This document shows positions 1 to 5,630 of a stretch of DNA of 5,630 nt, one piece after another. Position 1 is the stretch's first letter. The number at the start of each line of letters is the position of its first letter. Made by a program: the position numbers and the translations under genes. This DNA comes from Verrucomicrobiales bacterium. Lineage in GTDB: Bacteria > Verrucomicrobiota > Verrucomicrobiia > Verrucomicrobiales > DEV007. Location of the stretch: positions 3,858-9,487 of the forward strand of contig NZSO01000059.1 of the NCBI GenBank assembly GCA_002696885.1, written 5' to 3'. Under the pieces are notes generated by a model, which had not been told where the DNA came from, ran no database searches, and was given only the letters and a program-made list of their open reading frames with translations.

Positions 1-3000
1 CGTGCCGTCACAGGTGCCGGAAATCGTGCATTGAAATCACTGTCTGATATGCTGAAGGGTAAGGGCGGAAGATTCCGTCAAAACTTGCTTGGTAAGAGAG
101 TCGATTATTCTGGGCGTTCAGTCATTGTTATTGGTCCAGAACTTCAGCTGCATCAATGCGGACTGCCTAAGAAAATGGCTCTAGTTCTATTTGAACCTTT
201 TATCATCAGAAGGTTAAAAGAGCTAGGCTATGTGCATACGGTGCGGTCTGCTAAGAAGATGATTGAAAGGAAAACTCCTGAGGTTTGGGATATTCTTGAG
301 GAAGTGACTAAGGGTCATCCGGTTCTTTTGAACCGTGCCCCAACATTGCATAGATTATCAATCCAGGCTTTTGAGCCTGTTTTAATTGAAGGTTCAGCAA
401 TTCGTTTACATCCATTAACCTGTTCGGCTTACAATGCCGATTTTGATGGTGATCAGATGGCTGTCCACGTTCCTTTGTCTGTTGAGGCTCAGATGGAAGC
501 TAGACTTCTAATGTTGGCTCCTAATAATATCTTTTCACCTTCTAGTGGAAGACCTATTACGACACCATCCCAGGACATCACACTTGGTAGTTATTTCCTT
601 ACCCACCATAGACACCACATCACTTACAAAGATGAGGACAGCAAAAGAATTCCTCTCTTTGAATCCACAACTGAAGTGGAGTACGCGATTGCAGAGCGAG
701 CTCTTTCTCTTCATTGTAAGATTCGTCTAGCTAATCCGGATCGCGGTAAAAATACAATCTATGGTGACCCTGAAGCCATCACTATTGAAACCACGCCTGG
801 TCGTGTTCGATTTAACGAAATATGGCCAAAGGTTGAGAATGAAGATGGCAAATCTCTAGGGTTTATCAATGAAACGATTGCCAAGAAACAGCTCTCTGAT
901 GTTATTTGGAGAACTTTCCAAGTTGGTGGTCCAAAGGAAACTGTAAAGGCGTTGGACCTTTTAAAACAACTTGGTTTCAAAGAAGCAACAAGAGCGGGTG
1001 TTTCAATTGGTATTACCGATATGGTGATTCCTGACGAAAAGCAGATTGAGCTTAAGAATGCTTACAAACAGTTAGAAACTGTTCAAAAACAATATACAAA
1101 AGGTATCATTACCGACGGTGAGAGGTACAACAAGGTAATTGATATTTGGACAGCAGCTGGTGATAAAATAGCCGGTGCATTATATCGCACGCTTGAATAC
1201 AACGAAGGTAACGAAATTGCCAACCCTCTTTATATGATGGTTGACTCTGGTGCTCGTGGTAACAAGCAGCAGATTAAGCAGCTATCAGGAATGCGAGGTT
1301 TGATGGCCAAGCCTTCAGGAGAAATTATCGAAAGACCTATTACCTCCAATTTTAGAGAAGGCTTATCGGTGCTCGAATATTTTGTTTCTACTCACGGTGC
1401 TCGTAAGGGTCTTGCTGATACCGCTCTAAAAACTGCGGACTCAGGTTATCTTACTAGAAAACTAGTTGATGTTTCTCAGGATGTTATCATCACAGAAGCT
1501 GATTGTGGTACTACTCAAGGTATCACAGTGGCTTCAGTTTATGAGGGTGATGAGGAAGTCGTTGAGTTGGCTACAAGAGTATATGGACGTACAAGTTGTG
1601 AGAAAATCACGGATCCTGTTTCTCAAGAGGTGATCGTGGAAGTGGATCAGCTCATTGATGAGACAACTGCTTTGAAATTACAAGATATTGGACATGAGAG
1701 AATGCGTATTCGTTCAGTTCTTACTTGTGAATCTCCAAGAGGTTGTTGTGCTAGATGCTATGGATTAAACCTTGCAAATGGAGAACCTGTAGAAATTGGC
1801 CAAGCTGTTGGAATCATTGCTGCCCAATCAATTGGTGAGCCAGGAACCCAGCTTACAATGCGTACTTTCCACATTGGTGGTGTGGCTCAGCAGGCTCTTA
1901 AGCAACCTGTTATTAATGTTGGTCATTCTGGAACCACTCGTTACAAAGATCTGAGAACTGTGGAGTCACTTGATGGTAAATTTATCGTTCTTAACAAGAG
2001 TGGTTCTTTGGCTGTTCTTGATGATAAAGGCATGGAGCTGGAGTCACATCCATTAGTGATTGGAACAATTATTGAACCTGCTGATGGTGCTAATGTTTCT
2101 CGTGGAGATCAAATTGCAACATGGGACCCGCATAACGTGCCTATCATTACTGAAAAAGGTGGTAAGATCGAGTTCCGTGATATGATTTCAGGTATTACCG
2201 TTAAAAAAGAAAAAGATGATGCCACTGGTGTCGAGGGAATGGTGGTTATTGAGCATAAGGAGGATCTTCATCCTCAGATTGTGATCACTGATCCCGATAC
2301 TAGCGAAATTTTAGCAAGCTATTCAGTACCAACTGGAGCTCACCTCTCAGTTAAAGACAAAGAAACTGTTCAAGGTGGCGCATTGCTTGCAAGAACTCCT
2401 AGAAAAGTTGCCAAGACTAAAGATATTACTGGTGGTCTTCCTAGAGTTGCAGAATTATTTGAGGCAAGAAAACCAAAAGACAACGCTGAAATTGCTAAAA
2501 TTGATGGTGTTGTAGGTTTTGATGGAATGTCTCGTGGTAAAAGAAAACTCATCATCACTAATCCTGAAACTGGTGAAATTGCTGAGCATTTAATTCCAAG
2601 AAACAAGCACATCACAGTCTATGAAGATGATGTTGTTAAGAGGGCAGACCTTTTGACTGATGGGCCAGTAGTTCCCCATGAGATTCTTGAAATATTGGGA
2701 ACTCATGCTCTTATGGAGCACTTGGTTTTTGAGGTTCAAGAAGTTTACAGACTTCAGGGTGTAGAGATAAATGATAAACACATTGAGATAATTGTTAGGC
2801 AGATGCTAAGAAAGGTTCGGATAACAGAACCTGGAGACACCACATTTTTGTGGGGTGATCAAGTTGAGAGAACTGAATTTATCCGAGTCAATGAAGAAAT
2901 TGAAGAGCAAGGAGGTAAGCCTGCTGAAGGTGAGCCAGTGCTCTTAGGTATTACTAAGGCCTCACTTGAAACAGAAAGCTTTATTTCTGCGGCAAGTTTC

Positions 3001-3240
3001 CAGGATACGACACGCGTTTTGACTGATGCAGCAACTTTAGGTAAGAGTGATTTACTCAAAGGCTTCAAGGAAAATGTCATAATGGGTCACCTTATACCTG
3101 CGGGAACTGGATTCGGAACAAAGAGAAAAATATATCCTCATGAGACGGTTGCACCACCTGAACTAGAAGAAGGTGAATCCAATGAAATCTCTGAAGATGC
3201 TGACAATAGCGGAGAAGAACTCCAGCCTATCGAAGCCTAA
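1..3240 (+). CDS. rpoC: RNA polymerase beta' subunit, 5'-truncated by the window edge
   Basis: Largest catalytic subunit of bacterial RNA polymerase. The frame is open from base 1, giving 1079 visible residues. The first in-frame start-like codon (TTG at 31) is internal and is not the real start. Signatures in order, by visible residue: the GRFRQNLLGKRVDYSGRSV block (about 24-42); the catalytic NADFDGDQMAVH motif with Mg-binding Asp147, Asp149 and Asp151; the DSGARG region leading into GMRGLMAKP; the bridge helix around GARKGLADTALKT (from about 467); four zinc cysteines at 502, 576, 583 and 586; and the trigger loop MRTFHIGG with His624. The catalytic and zinc residues align with E. coli at a constant offset of 312-313, so about 312 residues are missing and the full length would be near 1390, against 1407 in E. 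coli. A long insertion (about 631-805) interrupts the trigger loop, and the protein ends in an acidic tail. rpoB is expected just upstream. Confidence 0.98.
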   Translation, partial: RAVTGAGNRALKSLSDMLKGKGGRFRQNLLGKRVDYSGRSVIVIGPELQLHQCGLPKKMALVLFEPFIIRRLKELGYVHTVRSAKKMIERKTPEVWDILEEVTKGHPVLLNRAPTLHRLSIQAFEPVLIEGSAIRLHPLTCSAYNADFDGDQMAVHVPLSVEAQMEARLLMLAPNNIFSPSSGRPITTPSQDITLGSYFLTHHRHHITYKDEDSKRIPLFESTTEVEYAIAERALSLHCKIRLANPDRGKNTIYGDPEAITIETTPGRVRFNEIWPKVENEDGKSLGFINETIAKKQLSDVIWRTFQVGGPKETVKALDLLKQLGFKEATRAGVSIGITDMVIPDEKQIELKNAYKQLETVQKQYTKGIITDGERYNKVIDIWTAAGDKIAGALYRTLEYNEGNEIANPLYMMVDSGARGNKQQIKQLSGMRGLMAKPSGEIIERPITSNFREGLSVLEYFVSTHGARKGLADTALKTADSGYLTRKLVDVSQDVIITEADCGTTQGITVASVYEGDEEVVELATRVYGRTSCEKITDPVSQEVIVEVDQLIDETTALKLQDIGHERMRIRSVLTCESPRGCCARCYGLNLANGEPVEIGQAVGIIAAQSIGEPGTQLTMRTFHIGGVAQQALKQPVINVGHSGTTRYKDLRTVESLDGKFIVLNKSGSLAVLDDKGMELESHPLVIGTIIEPADGANVSRGDQIATWDPHNVPIITEKGGKIEFRDMISGITVKKEKDDATGVEGMVVIEHKEDLHPQIVITDPDTSEILASYSVPTGAHLSVKDKETVQGGALLARTPRKVAKTKDITGGLPRVAELFEARKPKDNAEIAKIDGVVGFDGMSRGKRKLIITNPETGEIAEHLIPRNKHITVYEDDVVKRADLLTDGPVVPHEILEILGTHALMEHLVFEVQEVYRLQGVEINDKHIEIIVRQMLRKVRITEPGDTTFLWGDQVERTEFIRVNEEIEEQGGKPAEGEPVLLGITKASLETESFISAASFQDTTRVLTDAATLGKSDLLKGFKENVIMGHLIPAGTGFGTKRKIYPHETVAPPELEEGESNEISEDADNSGEELQPIEA
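1891..2415 (+). other. SI3-type insertion inside the RpoC trigger loop
   Basis: This part of rpoC separates the first half of the trigger loop (MRTFHIGG, ending near base 1881) from the second half (TKDITGGLPRVAELFEAR, starting near base 2416). It encodes about 175 residues rich in beta-strand-like segments, including a WDPH motif and repeated valine- and glycine-rich stretches, as expected of the tandem sandwich-barrel hybrid motifs of the E. coli SI3 insertion (about residues 943-1130). The insertion is typical of Proteobacteria, Bacteroidetes and the PVC group and is absent from Bacillus. Boundaries are approximate and come from recalled alignment with E. coli. Confidence 0.75.
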
Positions 3241-3263
3241 TATTTTAATTGTATAACAAATTT

Positions 3264-3302
3264 GCTAGGCTTTCGTTTTACGGAAGCCTAGCTTTTTATT
3301 TT
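3264..3302 (+). terminator. Rho-independent terminator of the rpoC transcript
   Basis: The arms GCTAGGCTTTCG (3264-3275) and CGGAAGCCTAGC (3281-3292) pair over 12 positions with a single T-G wobble. They enclose a five-base loop, TTTTA, whose ends could close a further pair. A T-rich run (TTTTTATTTT, 3293-3302) follows at once. The hairpin begins 23 bases after the rpoC stop codon. It should end the rpoB-rpoC transcript and separate it from bioA, although some read-through cannot be excluded. Confidence 0.93.
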
Positions 3303-3313
3303 AGGATAGTTAC

Positions 3314-3333
3314 ATTTTTATTTTAATAAAAAT
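3314..3333. repeat. AT-only inverted repeat upstream of bioA
   Basis: ATTTTTATT (3314-3322) and AATAAAAAT (3325-3333) are perfect reverse complements separated by two T residues. The dyad lies between the rpoC terminator and the bioA start, ending 21 bases before the GTG. It contains no G or C, so as an RNA hairpin it would be weak. It could be a regulator-binding site or part of a promoter region, or a chance product of an AT-rich spacer. It does not resemble a BirA operator. I found no convincing -35/-10 pair in 3303-3354. Confidence 0.35.
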
Positions 3334-3354
3334 AGTTTCTAAAAAAATGCTGAA

Positions 3355-4608
3355 GTGACTCTCTCTGACAAAGATAAATCTTATCTATGGCACCCGTTTA
3401 CGGTGATGTCGGATTGGTGCTCTGATGGCTACGAACCTTTGGTTATAGATAAAGGAGAAGGTGTCTATGTTTTTGATAAGCTAGGTAATCGATACATTGA
3501 TGGTAATTCCTCTATCTGGACCAATTTGCACGGACACAACGATCCTAGAATTAATTCTGCGATTAAGGATCAATTAAATAAAATTTCACATGTCTCCTTT
3601 CTCGGCACAACAAATGAGCCTGCAATTTTACTTGCTGAAAAATTAGTAAATTTGTTTCCCGAGAAATCCTTAAGTAGGGTTTTTTACAGTGATGATGGTT
3701 CAACTGCTGTGGAATGTGCCATGAAAATGGTAATACAATATTTCCAGTTAATTGATCAATCCCACAGAAATAAATTTATTGCATTTGATAACGCTTACCA
3801 TGGAGATACTTTTGGGGCGGCTTCAATTGGAGGCATAGATAAATTTTTTTCTAGATTCAGTCAACTTGGTCTACCAACCCTAAGCTTGGCTTCGATAGAG
3901 GACTTGCTAGCAATTGATGCCAGTCAAATTGCAGCTGTTGTGATCGAGCCAATGGTTCAAGGTGCTGCAGGAATCCGATTATGGCCTGATGGTATGTTAC
4001 AAGAGATCCGAAGATGGTGTGACGAGAATGGGGTTTTATTAATTTTGGATGAGGTGATGACAGGCTTTGGTAGAACAGGAAAAATGTTTGCATGTGAACA
4101 TGAGGGAGTTTCACCTGATCTTCTTTGTCTTGCTAAGGGTCTTTCAGGAGGATATTTACCTCTTGCTGTTACCATGGCAAAGGAGTCAATTTTTGAGGCT
4201 TTTCTCGGAGGTGAGGATACGACTTTTTATTATGGTCATAGTTATTCAGGAAATCCCTTAGGCTGTGCTGCGGCTCTTGCCAGTTTAAATATCTTTGAAA
4301 ATGATAGAATTATTGAAAACTTGGAAAGAAAAATTGAGTTTTTAAAGATTAGATTAGAAAAGCTTAAAACAAAAAATTCATCGATTTCAGAAATTCGGCA
4401 GATTGGTTTAATTTCGGGAATTGAAATCTCTAGTGAATTGGGAATAATTGGGCCACAAATCTGTCATCTGGGCAGAAAATATGGATTGCTGACAAGGTCA
4501 ATCGGGAATGTTATTGTTTTTATGCCCCCACTCATTATAACTGAGGATCAAATAGATGACTCATTAAATGCGATAGATGGTGCAATTCATGAGTACCTAG
4601 ATAATTAA
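3355..4608 (+). CDS. bioA: 7,8-diaminononanoate synthase (KAPA aminotransferase), biotin pathway
   Basis: Cytoplasmic class III, PLP-dependent aminotransferase of 417 residues. BioA converts 7-keto-8-aminononanoate to 7,8-diaminononanoate in biotin synthesis. Visible motifs: LWHPFT near the N-terminus (11-16); SSIWTNLHGH (52-61); DDGSTAVE (113-120), the PLP phosphate loop; YHGDTFGA (148-155) with the ring-stacking Tyr148; LDEVMTGFGRTG (231-242) with PLP-nitrogen Asp232 and Arg240; AKGLSGG (260-266) with Schiff-base Lys261; GHSYSGNPLG (294-303); and Arg381 in LLTRSIGNV, matching E. coli substrate-binding Arg391. The GTG start is well constrained: a TAA lies in frame at 3340-3342, and the next ATG (codon 18) would remove the LWHPFT motif. 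No Shine-Dalgarno sequence is visible. The protein is slightly short (E. coli about 429) because the stretch between YHGDT and the VVIEP strand is reduced. Related class III aminotransferases are the main alternative, but the motifs favour BioA. No other bio gene is in view. Confidence 0.9.
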   Translation: MTLSDKDKSYLWHPFTVMSDWCSDGYEPLVIDKGEGVYVFDKLGNRYIDGNSSIWTNLHGHNDPRINSAIKDQLNKISHVSFLGTTNEPAILLAEKLVNLFPEKSLSRVFYSDDGSTAVECAMKMVIQYFQLIDQSHRNKFIAFDNAYHGDTFGAASIGGIDKFFSRFSQLGLPTLSLASIEDLLAIDASQIAAVVIEPMVQGAAGIRLWPDGMLQEIRRWCDENGVLLILDEVMTGFGRTGKMFACEHEGVSPDLLCLAKGLSGGYLPLAVTMAKESIFEAFLGGEDTTFYYGHSYSGNPLGCAAALASLNIFENDRIIENLERKIEFLKIRLEKLKTKNSSISEIRQIGLISGIEISSELGIIGPQICHLGRKYGLLTRSIGNVIVFMPPLIITEDQIDDSLNAIDGAIHEYLDN

Positions 4609-4616
4609 TTTTGAAT

Positions 4617-4621
4617 AAGGA
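4617..4621 (+). promoter_or_regulatory. Ribosome binding site of the small membrane protein gene
   Basis: AAGGA lies six bases before the GTG at 4628, in the short spacer after the bioA stop codon. It supports GTG as the true start of the small gene, and it supports translation of that gene in its own right within a shared transcript. Confidence 0.7.
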
Positions 4622-4627
4622 TTAAAA

Positions 4628-4843
4628 GTGAAACGTTTGTTTTATTTAATACTACCCCTAATCTTTCTAACGATTTCAGTGCCATGGTTTTTTGTAGATA
4701 GCTCGGATAAAAAGATACTAGGTTTTCCTCATTGGGTTGCATTTTCAATTTTGGGTGCATTTTGTTTCGCTGTGCTTATGGCCACATTGATTGGTTTCTT
4801 TTGGGAAGTATCTGCTAGGGAAAATGATGATGAATCTTGCTAA
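4628..4843 (+). CDS. Small two-helix membrane protein, probable symporter partner (DUF3311/YhdT-like)
   Basis: A 71-residue protein starting at GTG with an AAGGA ribosome site. It begins MKRLFYLILP. Hydrophobic segments at about 4-23 and 36-59 are separated by a short polar loop (DSSDKK) and a GFPHW motif, and the protein ends in an acidic tail (ENDDES). The N-terminal Lys-Arg suggests that both ends face the cytoplasm. It begins 19 bases after bioA and overlaps the start of the downstream symporter gene. Short membrane proteins of this layout, with a proline-tryptophan near the first helix end and a GxP motif before the second, are commonly encoded just upstream of SSS symporters (DUF3311 and DUF485 proteins, or YhdT beside PanF). 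A role in symporter assembly or stability is inferred from position and shape. Family membership is a resemblance, not a verified match. Confidence 0.8.
   Translation: MKRLFYLILPLIFLTISVPWFFVDSSDKKILGFPHWVAFSILGAFCFAVLMATLIGFFWEVSARENDDESC
4817..4821 (+). promoter_or_regulatory. Probable ribosome binding site of the symporter gene, inside the upstream gene
   Basis: AGGGA lies within the last codons of the small membrane protein gene. It is two, five and eight bases before the ATG codons at 4824, 4827 and 4830 respectively. The spacing favours 4827 or 4830 over 4824 as the main start. Confidence 0.5.
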
Positions 4844-5630
4844 TAGTTCCAATGGTTACGCTTTGGGTAATGGTGGTCTCGCTTTCATAGGTGTTTATGT
4901 GTTAGCCTTGATTGGTATTGGATGGCTGGGGCACCGTGCAAAAAAAGAGGACACTCTTGAGGATCATTATCTTGGGGGGCGAGCCTTCGGCTTTAGTGTT
5001 CTTTTTCTTACTCTTTATGCGACTCAATATAGTGGCAATAGTTTTATGGGTTTTGTGGGTAAGGCTTATCGTGGAGGATTTCCTATCATTTATACGGTGA
5101 TAGCAATGATGGCAGTCATAGGTGGCTACTATATGTATGCGCCTCGTCTTTATCGGCTTTCAAGGCAAAAAAAGTATGTGACTCTTGGTGATTATGTTCA
5201 GGACAGATTTTCTTACAGGCCTCTAACTATTCTTATTGTTTTAATAGGCATTTTTGGACTTGGTAATTATGTCCTAACCAATTTATTGGCACTTGGAAAA
5301 TTGGCCGAAGTGGTCAGTGGAAATCGAGTTGATTTTAACTATGCAGTTATTGGACTGGCTATTGTGATGCTTATTTATGAGACGTTGGGAGGTATGCGGA
5401 GTGTCGCATGGACTGATGTCACACAAGGAGTGATTCTTTTGGTGAGCCTTGGATTCATTGCCTTTGCACTTTTTTTTCATCTTGGAGGTCCGATGGGAGT
5501 TTCGGAGGGCTTGGAATTAACTAGGCCGGATATTTGGAATCCTCCTGACATGACTCAAAAAATCACCTGGCTAAGTTCGGCTCTCTTATTCTTCTTTGGT
5601 ATATCAATGTACCCCCATGCAATTCAGCGA
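4824..5630 (+). CDS. Sodium:solute symporter (SSS family), 3'-truncated by the window edge
   Basis: Inner-membrane sodium-coupled transporter with a LeuT-type fold; the substrate is not identifiable. The frame stays open to the last base, giving 269 residues, about half of a usual 480-550. Three consecutive in-frame ATGs (4824, 4827, 4830) begin it; the longest form is given here, but the ribosome-site spacing favours the second or third. Hydrophobic segments lie at about 18-37, 55-77, 86-108, 134-158, 172-188, 202-220 and 249-264. Family signatures are DHYLGGRAFG (47-56), comparable to the usual FxLAGR region after the first helix; ATQYSGNSFMGFVGKAYRGG (66-85) in the broken second helix, which contributes to the sodium site in this family; and ETLGGMRSVAWTDVTQG (186-202), the classic GGxRxVxWTDxxQ motif. 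It overlaps the end of the small membrane protein gene by 20 bases (14 from the third ATG), which suggests translational coupling. The second sodium-site region lies beyond the window. Confidence 0.9.
   Translation, partial: MMMNLANSSNGYALGNGGLAFIGVYVLALIGIGWLGHRAKKEDTLEDHYLGGRAFGFSVLFLTLYATQYSGNSFMGFVGKAYRGGFPIIYTVIAMMAVIGGYYMYAPRLYRLSRQKKYVTLGDYVQDRFSYRPLTILIVLIGIFGLGNYVLTNLLALGKLAEVVSGNRVDFNYAVIGLAIVMLIYETLGGMRSVAWTDVTQGVILLVSLGFIAFALFFHLGGPMGVSEGLELTRPDIWNPPDMTQKITWLSSALLFFFGISMYPHAIQR

Noticed and set aside
31..33. TTG as the start of rpoC
   Set aside because: The frame is open and homologous to RpoC from base 1, so the gene simply begins outside the window.
2370..3080. Minus-strand open frames inside rpoC
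   Set aside because: They are antisense shadows of conserved RpoC sequence; the strong codon constraint of rpoC explains the open frames.
3303..3354. Sigma-70 promoter for bioA
   Set aside because: TAGGAT (3302-3307) and TAAAAA (3327-3332) are partial -10 matches, but neither has an acceptable -35 at normal spacing. The spacer is so AT-rich that weak matches mean little.
3857..4175. Two overlapping minus-strand open frames inside bioA
   Set aside because: Both are antisense to well conserved aminotransferase motifs, show no family features and have no supporting context.
4912..5100. Open frame of 62 codons on the plus strand in the symporter region
   Set aside because: It lies in a different frame inside the symporter coding region, whose translation carries clear SSS motifs and continues to the window end. 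It is a shadow.
5470..5477. Run of eight T residues in the symporter gene (and seven T at 3844-3850 in bioA) as a phase-variation tract
   Set aside because: Both runs encode ordinary Phe-Phe stretches in an AT-rich genome with intact frames, and they are short for slippage-based switching.
5283..5480. Minus-strand open frame of 65 codons
   Set aside because: It is antisense to the GGMRSVAWTD region of the symporter, and its translation is not protein-like.

Overview
The window holds the end of a conserved core gene and the start of a small accessory operon. All genes are on the plus strand. In order they are: the 3' three quarters of rpoC (RNA polymerase beta' subunit), a strong intrinsic terminator, a bioA-type aminotransferase gene for biotin synthesis, a 71-residue two-helix membrane protein, and the first 269 residues of a sodium:solute symporter (SSS) family transporter that runs off the right edge.

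The organism is a bacterium of low to moderate GC with fairly weak Shine-Dalgarno signals. Its RpoC carries a long insertion in the trigger loop (the SI3 type found in Gram-negative lineages), so it is not a Firmicute or an actinobacterium. The overall character suggests the Planctomycetes-Verrucomicrobia-Chlamydiae group, perhaps a marine Verrucomicrobiota. That placement is an impression from residue patterns, not a computed result, and confidence is low.

Layout. Bases 1-3240 are rpoC, open from the first base, with about 312 N-terminal residues missing to the left. Bases 3241-3354 are intergenic: a 12-bp GC-containing hairpin plus T-run ends the rpoC transcript, followed by an AT-only dyad and an AT-rich leader with no recognisable Shine-Dalgarno sequence. 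Bases 3355-4608 are bioA with a GTG start. After a 19-base gap come a GTG-started small membrane protein (4628-4843) and then the symporter, whose ATG-ATG-ATG start cluster (4824-4832) lies inside the end of the small gene. The spacing and overlap suggest that bioA, the small gene and the symporter are transcribed together.

How the genes may work together. RpoC is unrelated in function to what follows. BioA makes 7,8-diaminononanoate from 7-keto-8-aminononanoate (KAPA) late in biotin synthesis. The small protein resembles the short membrane partners often encoded just upstream of SSS symporters (for example YhdT with PanF). Pairing a lone bioA with an SSS transporter raises the possibility that the transporter imports a biotin precursor or an amino donor; this is inference only. 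BioA also carries active-site residues that, as recalled from family sequences, look more like the lysine-using Bacillus subtilis enzyme than the S-adenosylmethionine-using Escherichia coli enzyme. I see no mobile element, CRISPR array, tRNA, rRNA or clearly new system here.
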